A DNA stretch of 6,414 nucleotides from contig QEXZ01000090.1 of assembly GCA_003160755.1 (NCBI GenBank), positions 1-6,414 of the forward strand, read 5' to 3'. The position numbers were made by a program, and so were the translations under genes. Shown piece after piece: positions 1 to 6,233 of this stretch (position 1 is the stretch's first letter; every line of letters starts with the position of its first letter). Origin of the DNA: Methanomicrobiales archaeon (lineage in GTDB: Archaea > Halobacteriota > Syntropharchaeia > Alkanophagales > Methanospirareceae). The notes below the pieces were generated by a model. That model was given only the letters and a program-made list of their open reading frames with translations. It did not search any database and was not told the DNA's origin.

Positions 1-125
1 AAACTTACTGGTTAATTAAAATCTACCCTTCAGAAATAAGACAGGCGCACTTAAATGGCGATTTTCATATACACGATTTGAATATTCTCTCGGTTTATTG
101 TGTCGGCTGGGACCTTTTTGAATAA
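1..125 (+). pseudogene. Internal fragment of a second anaerobic ribonucleotide reductase gene (nrdD remnant)
   Basis: Read from base 3, this encodes 40 residues that include NGDFHIHDLN and SVYCVGWDLF, ending at TAA 123-125. Bases 1-121 align without gaps to bases 4413-4533 of the intact nrdD in this window. I count 22 mismatches in the first 120 positions (about 82% identity); 32 of 40 residues match, and many differences are silent third-position changes. That pattern suggests a diverged copy once under protein-level selection, not a fresh duplication. The fragment keeps the cysteine in SVYC (codon 99-101), equivalent to C182 of the intact NrdD. Homology stops abruptly at 121/122, where antisense HD-gene sequence starts; the rest of the catalytic domain is absent from the window. 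It is cut by the window's left edge, so an upstream 5' part may exist. It cannot encode an active reductase. Confidence 0.88.
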
Positions 126-1564
126 CTCTCAAGAGCCCATTCTGCTATATAGTGAACCATATTTTCCCTGAACTTTTTAAGTAACTGATCTTTCTTCGTT
201 TGATCACGTATCCCTAAAAAATCAATATACTGTTCGATAATTACGTGTAAATCCTGCTGATAGACCTCGTTAGCAATCTTTTCAATTTCATCGAAAGTTG
301 GGATAATACCCTTCTTTAATCCCTCATCTTTACATTTAGTAATAAACTTCTCAATAAATTGAAAGGGCATTATAATGAGCAATTTAGAGATCTCTCGCAC
401 ATATCTACGTCCTAAATCGGTTGGTTCCCTATTGGGATACAATAATATCACTCCATGAGTTAGTGCAAGATGGGGTAATAAATCTAATAGCGATTTCAGT
501 TCATTAGTATTTTCATTATAAAAGTACGGTCGTCTATATGCATCCCCCTTAGAAACCGGCACTTCTTCTATATCAAATATGACTCTCCACTCATTTGGGA
601 AATTGAGTGTGGCTGCTAGGGCATCCATTGATTTAAGAATATTTTTGTACTCTTCAATTGATTTAGGCGTACTATATTCCGATATATTTTCTTGTGCCTG
701 CGTGTCAAGGTCGTTAAATACGTGAACTTCAAAAGGAAGAGGTTCATAGATTCTCCGTCTTCGTATTCTTTTTGCAACATCTTTTGTGAATGGATTGCCA
801 TTTTCTCCTTCAAAAGCTCTTAACAGATCCTCATCAGTCATCGATGATAATTCTTCTATCGCATATTTGTCAGTGATTTCATACATTGCACGAATCATCA
901 TCTCTTCAGCAGAACGATGAGTTTTATGATAATATACCTTTCTATAAGCAAGATCCCTACCTGTTAATAAAGCTTCCGCGGCTTCCGCAGCATTCGTTGA
1001 TAATTTTGCACCCCATGTCCCGCTCGGCACACCTTTCTCAATTAAGTCCTCGGCTATTGTGTAACTATGTAAAATTTCCCATACATCAACACTCCCTGTT
1101 CCAACGGCTGTATGCAGCGCATCTCTTCGAAGATAATCCATTCTATCTACATCAAACTCGCTAGCGACTATTTGAGATAGAAAAAGGTACTTCTTATCGG
1201 AAGGGGGAGGGGACCCTGTAGCTATGGCTGCTACATTTTTTGGGAGGAGAAGTTCAGCGTTTGGTATCTTTTTTTGTAGTAGTTTTCTATGCTGGTCACT
1301 CAAAAAGAGGGGTATGTGATTATATGCCCCTACACCTTTAGAAATTAGTGTTGCAGTCTGTTTCTCATGCTTCCACTCGCTAAAGTCACAATTTCTTTTA
1401 CAAAAGATTTCAAAGACATGACCCCATGGACCATGCCCGACATCGTGAAAAAGCGCAGCTAGTTGGAGTGCTAGTTCTGTTGCTTGGTTCAAATCCGGCC
1501 ATTCTTCATGATCCATTTGCTTTCTAAATAATACCTGATGCACTTCGGTCGCTAAATGATAAAC
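95..1564 (-). pseudogene. HD-domain phosphohydrolase (COG1078/dNTPase-like), 5'-truncated, with 3' end overwritten
   Basis: The protein resembles the HD phosphohydrolases related to dGTPase and SAMHD1, which use metal ions to hydrolyse nucleotides. Numbered from GTG 1541-1543, it shows the HD doublet in ALFHDVGHGPWGH (H33, D34) and the later signature SEFDVDRMDYLRRD (D131-D141). Family members begin with 60-80 further residues, including an RFEHSLG segment with the first metal-binding histidine. Here recognisable sequence starts only at VYHLATEV, reaching back to about 1564 upstream of the GTG. Between an in-frame TAA near 1620 and the GTG there is no ATG, GTG or TTG codon and no SD. The last eight residues (SKRSQPTQ) and the stop are antisense nrdD-fragment sequence (95-121). 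The body is otherwise an undamaged frame of more than 480 codons, so the damage looks recent. Metal-dependent activity is unlikely. The HD assignment is firm; the substrate is unknown. Confidence 0.8.
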
Positions 1565-2250
1565 ATATTCCTTAACCGAGAAGATACAACACCTATTTTG
1601 AATCGCCTTCTTATCTTATCTTCGCTTCCGCTAAAAGGCGTTGAAACAAATTTCGCCCCCGATAGCTCAGGCTTCCGCACAAGCCAATTTAACCAGTACG
1701 GCGTGGAGAAATATGGGACGAAGAAAGTGCATAGGTGGGTGAAGGCGCATATTCTTACAGGCACTAAGACAAACATAATAGCAAGCGCAAGGATAACGGA
1801 AGGGAATGCTAACGATTCCCCTTACTTCGAGCCAATGGTAGAGGAAGCGCATGAAAACGGATTTAATATAGAAGAAATAGAAGCGGATAAGGCGTATTGT
1901 AGTCGAGCTAATTACGACCTCGCTGATGAGATAGGCGCAACTGCATATATCCCGTTTAGATTAAACGCTACTGGAAAGCCAAGAGGGTCACGAGTATGGA
2001 ATAAGATGTATCACTACTTTATGATGAATAAAGAAGAGTTCATGGAGCATTACCACAAGAGAAGCAATGTAGAGACCACATTTATGATGGTAAAAACAAA
2101 ATTTGGGATAAGCTAAAATCGAAGAAAGGGATAGCACAGAAGAATGAGCTACTATGCAAGCTCATCGCCCATAACATCGTGGTGGTGATACACGAAATGC
2201 ACGAGTTGGGAGTAACGCCCGACTTTTCTACTTGTTCTCGTAATTAGTCA
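1500..2250. mobile_element. Remnant of an insertion sequence (approximate limits)
   Basis: The transposase remnant occupies about 1568-2247. Its left side runs straight into the truncated HD gene near 1565-1580, so the left end of the element has been lost, probably by deletion. The right end should lie between 2248 and 2295, before the convergent TIR-like gene, but I could not find a matching inverted terminal repeat or target duplication. The limits given here are loose, particularly on the left. Confidence 0.45.
1568..2247 (+). pseudogene. IS4/IS5-type DDE transposase, 5'-truncated and frameshifted
   Basis: The first frame (ATG 1556 to TAA 2114-2116, 186 residues) has an RNase H-like transposase core. 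Catalytic residues are D36 in the DSSGF motif, D111 in EADKAY, and E173 within a Y-(2)-R-(3)-E-(6)-K signature (Y166, R169, E173, K180) typical of the IS4/IS5 superfamily. After KFG at 2105-2107 the frame is lost. Re-reading the last G (from 2107) continues sensibly as DKLKSKKGIAQKNELLCKL and on to TAG 2245-2247, so one G has probably been lost from what was a GGGG run. The N-terminal helix-turn-helix region expected in a complete transposase is missing: an in-frame TAA at 1553-1555 and HD-gene sequence lie directly upstream. I see no terminal inverted repeats. This is an immobile IS remnant; the first residues after the ATG may be junction sequence rather than transposase. Confidence 0.85.
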
Positions 2251-2295
2251 AAAGGTGAAAAAAGAGAAGGTTGGATAGCTCACACCTGCTTTGGC
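2248..2295. other. Short spacer between convergent genes; weak inverted repeats only
   Basis: This spacer separates the transposase relic from the 3' end of the minus-strand operon. A 7-bp inverted repeat (TGGCTCA 2292-2298, TGAGCCA 2331-2337) overlaps the last codons of the TIR-like gene, and a short AGGTG/CACCT pair lies at the left. Neither is a convincing terminator. Confidence 0.3.
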
Positions 2296-2934
2296 TCATA
2301 GGAGGATTTCCTTCTTTTTATTTTGAATTTTGAGCCATACGGTAACAACGTATATATAATCGCTAAAAATCAATTCTTTAGAGTTTAAATTAAGTTCCGA
2401 GCACATCGAAGGAAGCTCATCTATAAAGTTTTTATAATGTCCCCAGATTACAGAACCACTAGGGATATTACTTCGTTTTGATGCAGCCCGAAGCCAGTCA
2501 CGTACTTTTAAAACTACTATTGCGGGTTTATCTTCATGTGCTTCAATATCTTGATCTGAAATATCAGAAATAAATAATTGATAGCGGTAGGGACTTTTAT
2601 CAAGAATAAGACACTTCTTCTTTTGTTGTTTTTCATCCCCAAATTTTTTAGTAGTTAAAAAAATACCTAATTCAAAAGGCATATTAAATCTCGGCAAGTT
2701 ATTTACAGAATCTAATTCCGTTCTGGATATGTCGTGAATACCGTATTTACACTCAGAAACAATATTATAAATTTTTTCTATCCTAATCTGACTTGCATCT
2801 GGCTCTTCCCAAGTGCATCGTGCTATAAATCCACAATCAAATATACCGAATACGATTGAATCAAATAATTCCTTGTATTTTTCATCAAAAGGGCAATTGA
2901 TAAAGACATTATTATTATAGTCTGATATAGGCAT
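2296..2934 (-). CDS. TIR-like / nucleoside deoxyribosyltransferase-fold protein, second gene of a two-gene operon
   Basis: A complete 212-residue protein that I recognise only as a family of hypothetical proteins. Visible landmarks are VFINCPFDEKY near the N-terminus (10-20, a strand plus loop), a central KYGIHDISRTELD (63-75) and N84-MPFELG-90, followed by a helix. A strand ending in xDIS, then a Glu within ExG at a helix start (E88), is the layout of TIR and nucleoside 2-deoxyribosyltransferase folds, where that Glu cleaves N-glycosidic bonds of NAD or nucleosides. The conserved C-terminal part includes KVRDWLRAAS and a helix ending VWLK. No signal peptide or membrane segment is evident, so it should be cytoplasmic. 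The ATG has an AAGGAG SD (2943-2948) 8 bases upstream, inside the 19-base gap after the DUF2188 gene, so the two are surely co-transcribed. A role as NADase or nucleosidase effector in defence is inference; the fold call is moderate. Confidence 0.75.
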   Translation of the reverse strand: MPISDYNNNVFINCPFDEKYKELFDSIVFGIFDCGFIARCTWEEPDASQIRIEKIYNIVSECKYGIHDISRTELDSVNNLPRFNMPFELGIFLTTKKFGDEKQQKKKCLILDKSPYRYQLFISDISDQDIEAHEDKPAIVVLKVRDWLRAASKRSNIPSGSVIWGHYKNFIDELPSMCSELNLNSKELIFSDYIYVVTVWLKIQNKKKEILL

Positions 2935-2942
2935 ACTAATTT

Positions 2943-2948
2943 CTCCTT
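2943..2948 (-). promoter_or_regulatory. Ribosome binding site of the TIR-like gene
   Basis: On the minus strand this reads AAGGAG, 8 bases before ATG 2932-2934. It fixes the start and shows that the second cistron has its own initiation signal rather than depending only on translational coupling. Confidence 0.7.
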
Positions 2949-2953
2949 TTTAT

Positions 2954-3331
2954 TTAGTTCCCTTTTTTAGAAATTACTTTCTTTACTGCTTGTTCTATGG
3001 CTTTGCGAGGAATCTTTCCAGTTACTTTCGGGGTTTTAATAGTCCTTTTCTTTTTTGCTTTTTCCCATCGTTGAATTGAACCATCTTTTTTATGGATAGC
3101 CAAATCATACCCCATTTCTCTAAATTCTCTGCCTTCTTCTACAGCCTCCCGTTTATTTTTATAAATTCGAGTAGCTCGACTTGCACCTTCCTTCTTTATA
3201 GCCCAGCCTTCACCCCTTTTAATTACATGAATTCGTTTATGTATAACCATCAACACCTCTTCCTTATCCGTATCTACTACTTCGTTCCCATTCTTAAAAC
3301 TATTTTCGATATTTTCTTGCTCGGTTTCCAT
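2954..3331 (-). CDS. DUF2188 domain protein with acidic N-terminal and basic C-terminal extensions
   Basis: A 125-residue protein. Residues about 29-90 match the DUF2188 pattern: HVIKRGEGWAIKKEG, then RATRIYKNKREAVEEGREF, then the closing LAIHKKDGSIQRW. The molecular function of this small domain is not established. Before it is a polar, acid-rich stretch (1-27); after it a Lys/Arg-rich tail (about 90-125) that could bind nucleic acid or an acidic partner. The ATG at 3329-3331 has a near-perfect SD (3341-3350) 9 bases upstream, so I keep this start. M28 (3248-3250), right at the domain edge, also has a GAGGTG only 3 bases upstream and could be an alternative start giving a 98-residue protein. 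It is first in an operon with the TIR-like gene, and a perfect inverted repeat lies upstream. An antitoxin or regulatory-partner role is inferred from position only. Confidence 0.82.
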   Translation of the reverse strand: METEQENIENSFKNGNEVVDTDKEEVLMVIHKRIHVIKRGEGWAIKKEGASRATRIYKNKREAVEEGREFREMGYDLAIHKKDGSIQRWEKAKKKRTIKTPKVTGKIPRKAIEQAVKKVISKKGN

Positions 3332-3340
3332 TTCTTTCTT

Positions 3341-3350
3341 ATCACCTCCT
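3341..3350 (-). promoter_or_regulatory. Near-perfect Shine-Dalgarno of the DUF2188 gene
   Basis: The minus strand reads AGGAGGTGAT, fully complementary to the usual 3' end of 16S rRNA, 9 bases from the ATG. It predicts strong translation and decides between this start and the internal M28. Confidence 0.85.
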
Positions 3351-3384
3351 AAGTTTTTTGTTGCTCTGCTCAGAAAGTCGGGGT

Positions 3385-3426
3385 TTTGCTAATAAAGTCA
3401 TCACGTTATTTGACTTTATTAGCAAA
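3385..3426. repeat. Perfect 16-bp inverted repeat upstream of the DUF2188/TIR-like operon (possible operator)
   Basis: TTTGCTAATAAAGTCA (3385-3400) is repeated in perfect inverted form at 3411-3426, with a 10-base spacer. The repeat starts 54 bases upstream of the DUF2188 ATG. On the minus strand it contains CTTTATTA (3391-3398), about 60 bases from the ATG, which could act as an archaeal TATA box; the repeat would then overlap the promoter, as an operator does. No U-run follows on either strand, so a simple intrinsic terminator is less likely. A decayed mobile-element end is another possibility. Confidence 0.75.
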
Positions 3427-3770
3427 GCCTATTAGTTCAGTAGTTCCGAACTATGGCGTCAATACGGGGTTAGCCTTAGTGCATGTTTAGGCCAAGTTTT
3501 CTCAGGTTTTTTTCTCTAATCTGTCTTATAAAGCCTCAAACGGAGATGATCAACAGCAATAAATAGTATGCTGAGGCAGATTTGAACTTGCAAAATCTAA
3601 CCCCAAAATGACATAGCTTTCATGTACTCACAGTGCTAATATTATTGGAAAGAACAGGGGCAAAGGCAGTCCTTTGGCCTGTTGAGGACTCAAACTTAAT
3701 GTAATACAGCAAGCCGGTAGATTGCTTGTGGATGCGATAAAAGAGGCTTTATAATTAAATACAAAAAATG
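3427..3770. other. Non-coding stretch with no recognised gene
   Basis: I find no credible gene on either strand. The stretch holds a small palindrome TAGTT-CCG-AACTA (3441-3453), a T-run at about 3507-3513, and a 12-bp inverted repeat pair TTATAAAGCCTC (3526-3537) and GAGGCTTTATAA (3743-3754). Between those arms, near the right end, lies a hairpin. A plus-strand run of 22 codons (3686-3754), reading LNVIQQAGRLLVDAIKEAL near its end, has protein-like composition but follows a stop with no start. It could be the tail of a decayed gene; I do not recognise it. Confidence 0.5.
3653..3683. repeat. Strong stem-loop in the intergenic region
   Basis: AACAGG and CAAAGG on the left pair with CCTTTG and CCTGTT on the right around a CAGT loop. 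This gives 12 base pairs interrupted by a small GG/G internal loop. A second small palindrome (TTGAG-GA-CTCAA) follows immediately. No U-tract follows, so this is not a standard terminator; it could be part of a structured RNA or of a mobile-element end. Confidence 0.5.
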
Positions 3771-3930
3771 TATGTGTTTAGCTGAGGCGAAAAAAACCGC
3801 GAGATTTCACGAGATTAACACAAGAAGAGGGTACTACGCAGAAGATATTGGTTAGATTTACATTTTATGTTTTACATCTTCATATTTTCTCGTGAAAATC
3901 TGCGTAATCTTGTGGTTAGCTAAACACGTA
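3771..3930. repeat. Imperfect inverted-repeat element of about 160 bp just upstream of nrdD
   Basis: The outer arms TATGTGTTTAGCT (3771-3783) and AGCTAAACACGTA (3918-3930) are inverted copies with one mismatch. Further inward, CGCGAGATTTCACGAG (3798-3813) is matched by the complement of 3889-3904 with only small differences. The centre (about 3814-3888) is AT-rich and contains no gene. The layout suits a MITE-like non-autonomous element or a dispersed intergenic repeat built from CACGAG/ACGCAG phrases. It ends 37 bases before the nrdD ATG, so it may supply or disturb the nrdD promoter. Confidence 0.65.
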
Positions 3931-3949
3931 CCAAAAAATAAAATCAGAG

Positions 3950-3960
3950 ATATATTATAT
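3950..3960 (+). promoter_or_regulatory. TATA-like AT block upstream of nrdD
   Basis: ATATATTATAT resembles an archaeal TATA box. Its centre is only about 13 bases before ATG 3968. If transcription starts the usual 25 or so bases downstream of the box centre, the RNA would begin near 3980, after that ATG but before the in-frame GTG at 3995. The call is tentative because any AT-rich block can look like this. Confidence 0.35.
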
Positions 3961-3967
3961 TAAAACT

Positions 3968-6211
3968 ATGGGAGATGCAAGAGAGAAGGGAAAAGTGTTC
4001 ACCAGTATTAAAAAAAGGGATGGCAGAGTAGAACTGTTTGAGGCGGAGAAGATTACAAATGCAATTTGGACGGCAGGCGAAGCAACCGGCGAGTTCGATT
4101 ATAAAATAGCACAGAAATTGACCTTAAAGGTTTTAAATTTAGCTCAACAAGCGATTCCCCGTGAGATACCAACAGTTGAGGAGATCCAGGATGTGGTCGA
4201 GGAGGTTTTGTTATCCACCCCTTATCGCAAAACCGCAAAAGCGTGTATTATTTATCGAGAACAACATGCGGGAATCAGAGAGATAACGGCTAAAGCGGAC
4301 GTTGACCTGGTTGATCAATACCTGGAGAAGATTGATTGGCAGGTAAACGAGAATAGTAATATGAGTTTCTCTTTACAGGGCTTGAACAATTATGTCTCTT
4401 CAGAAATCAGTAAAATCTACTGGATGCGGAAGATATATCCCCCAGAAGTAAGACAAGCGCATTCAAATGGCGATTTTCACATACATGATTTGAATCTTCT
4501 TTCCGTTTATTGTGTTGGCTGGGACCTTTTTGATTTATTAGTAGAGGGATTTAAGGGAGCGCAGGGAAAAATAGAAAGTAAACCTGCGAAACATCTCCGT
4601 TCTGCATTAGGGCAGATAGTAAATTTCTTTTATACACTTCAGGGAGAAGCTGCTGGCGCTCAAGCGTTCTCTAATTTTGACACTCTTCTTGCACCGTTCA
4701 TACGATATGACGGACTGGGTTATAAAGAAGTGAAGCAGGCATTGCAGGAATTTGTATTCAATATAAATGTTCCTACAAGGGTGGGATTTCAAACGCCTTT
4801 CACGAACATTACCTTAGACTTAACAGTTCCTGAATACTACGCTAATCAGGGCGTTATTATCGGAGGGGAGATACAAAAAGAGACGTATAGAGAATTCCAG
4901 GAGGAGATGGAGTTATTCAATAAGGCGTTTTTAGAAGTAATGGCAGAGGGAGATGCCAAAGGAAGAGTATTTACTTTTCCTATCCCCACTTACAATATTA
5001 CGAAGGATTTCGACTGGGGGAACCCTAATTTGGATGTTCTATGGGAAGTTACCGCTAAATACGGTGTGCCTTACTTCTCTAACTTCATAAATTCTGATAT
5101 GAATCCCGAAGATGCCAGAAGTATGTGTTGCCGATTGCGAATAGACAATAGAGAGTTAAAAAAGAGAGGAGGAGGTCTTTTCGGGTCGAGTCCGTTAACC
5201 GGTTCAATTGGCGTGGTCACGCTCAACATGCCAAGACTTGGGTATTTAGCCAAAGACGAAGATGAGTTCATCGTGGCTTTAGAGCGGTTGATGGCGTTGG
5301 CGAAGGAGAGTTTAGAGGTAAAGAGAAAGGTTTTAGAGAAGTTTACGGAAGAGAGTCTTTATCCTTACACGAGATATTATCTGAGAGGGGTTAAAGAACG
5401 ATTTGGAGAATATTGGAAGAATCATTTCTCCACGATTGGTTTGGTGGGCATGAATGAAGCCTGCTTGAACATGTTTGGGGAGAATATTGCATCAGATAAA
5501 TCTCGGAGGTTTACCTCGAGGGTGTTAGATTTTATGCGTGATAAATTATTGAAATTTCAGGCGGAAACCGGTAATAACTATAACCTGGAGGCTACGCCTG
5601 CTGAGGGGACTTCTTATCGGCTTGCAAAAAAGGATAAAGAGAAATATCCCGGGATAATCTGTGCTAATGAAGAGGACTGGAAGAAGGGTGCAGAGCCATT
5701 TTATACTAATTCCACGCAACTACCGGTAAATTATACCGAAGACGTCTTCGAGGCGCTGGATTTGCAGGATGCGATTCAGACAAAGTACACTGGAGGCACC
5801 GTCTTTCATGTTTTCGCAGGCGAGCGTGTCGGCGACTCTAACACACTGAAAGCGTTAATCATGAAAATCTGTGAGCTCTATCACTTGCCTTACTTTACCT
5901 TCACGCCAACTTTTAGTGTTTGCCCGGTACACGGCTATATAGCTGGTGAGCATTATACCTGCCCGGAGTGTGGTGCGGAGACCGAGGTGTATTCACGTGT
6001 AGTCGGCTATCTGCGCCCGGTAGCACAATGGAATAAAGGTAAGCGCGAAGAATTCAAGAAAAGGAAAACGTTTGTAGTAGAAACAGTACAAAAATTAAAA
6101 AAGAAAAGAAAAAGAAAGGCGGATATAGCCATAGCTTTAAAACCTTCACAAATCAAGGCTAAAAGAAAATACGCCGGGAAACAGTTAAATTTAATAGATT
6201 TTGGTGGATGA
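3968..6211 (+). CDS. nrdD: Anaerobic (class III) ribonucleoside-triphosphate reductase, large subunit
   Basis: Reduces ribonucleoside triphosphates to dNTPs by glycyl-radical chemistry in the cytoplasm under anoxia. Domains in order: an ATP cone for allosteric control (about 13-105, starting SIKKRDGRVELF); the catalytic barrel with NGDFHIHDL and SVYC182VGWDL; a second active-site cysteine in MCCRLR (C387 or C388); a zinc site made by C652, H655, C665 and C668; and the glycyl-radical motif RVVGYLRPVAQWNKGK with G680. E. coli NrdD ends about 30 residues after its radical glycine; this one runs 67 residues on, with a Lys/Arg-rich tail ending in LNLIDFGG. I see no clear SD before ATG 3968; GTG 3995 (V10) would still keep the whole ATP cone. 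nrdG follows after 22 bases in the same direction, forming an operon. All key residues are present, so it should be functional. Confidence 0.97.
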   Translation: MGDAREKGKVFTSIKKRDGRVELFEAEKITNAIWTAGEATGEFDYKIAQKLTLKVLNLAQQAIPREIPTVEEIQDVVEEVLLSTPYRKTAKACIIYREQHAGIREITAKADVDLVDQYLEKIDWQVNENSNMSFSLQGLNNYVSSEISKIYWMRKIYPPEVRQAHSNGDFHIHDLNLLSVYCVGWDLFDLLVEGFKGAQGKIESKPAKHLRSALGQIVNFFYTLQGEAAGAQAFSNFDTLLAPFIRYDGLGYKEVKQALQEFVFNINVPTRVGFQTPFTNITLDLTVPEYYANQGVIIGGEIQKETYREFQEEMELFNKAFLEVMAEGDAKGRVFTFPIPTYNITKDFDWGNPNLDVLWEVTAKYGVPYFSNFINSDMNPEDARSMCCRLRIDNRELKKRGGGLFGSSPLTGSIGVVTLNMPRLGYLAKDEDEFIVALERLMALAKESLEVKRKVLEKFTEESLYPYTRYYLRGVKERFGEYWKNHFSTIGLVGMNEACLNMFGENIASDKSRRFTSRVLDFMRDKLLKFQAETGNNYNLEATPAEGTSYRLAKKDKEKYPGIICANEEDWKKGAEPFYTNSTQLPVNYTEDVFEALDLQDAIQTKYTGGTVFHVFAGERVGDSNTLKALIMKICELYHLPYFTFTPTFSVCPVHGYIAGEHYTCPECGAETEVYSRVVGYLRPVAQWNKGKREEFKKRKTFVVETVQKLKKKRKRKADIAIALKPSQIKAKRKYAGKQLNLIDFGG

Positions 6212-6220
6212 GGGGGATAA

Positions 6221-6227
6221 AGGGAGT
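6221..6227 (+). promoter_or_regulatory. Ribosome binding site of nrdG
   Basis: AGGGAGT, within GGGAGTGAT, is an imperfect match to the GGAGGTGAT anti-SD complement. It lies 6 bases before ATG 6234-6236. An overlapping GTG at 6226 is out of frame with the NrdG protein and hits a stop after four codons, which supports the ATG. Confidence 0.6.
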
Positions 6228-6233
6228 GATTAG

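Noticed and set aside
886..1164. Plus-strand 92-codon open frame
   Set aside because: It lies wholly antisense to the HD gene body, is low in recognisable motifs, and has no SD; a shadow of the real frame.
1552..1852. Two minus-strand open frames over the transposase
   Set aside because: Both are antisense to the transposase core, which shows clear DDE motifs on the plus strand.
2099..2110. Programmed -1 frameshift in the transposase
   Set aside because: The codon phase (TTT GGG ATA) does not give an X-XXY-YYZ slippery site, and the N-terminus is already missing, so a decay mutation is the simpler reading.
3092..3352. Plus-strand 86-codon open frame with a hydrophobic, aromatic look
   Set aside because: It is the antisense of the DUF2188 gene; Lys/Glu-rich coding DNA read backwards gives Phe/Leu-rich peptide. 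No SD and no family match.
3385..3426. Intrinsic terminator
   Set aside because: The stem is AT-rich and neither side is followed by a U-run; its place upstream of an operon fits an operator better.
3640..3740. tRNA gene
   Set aside because: The complement contains a T-arm-like GTTTGAGTCC, but I could not find matching acceptor, D and anticodon arms around it.
3360..3967. CRISPR array
   Set aside because: Repeats here are single inverted pairs, not regularly spaced direct repeats, and no cas gene is present.
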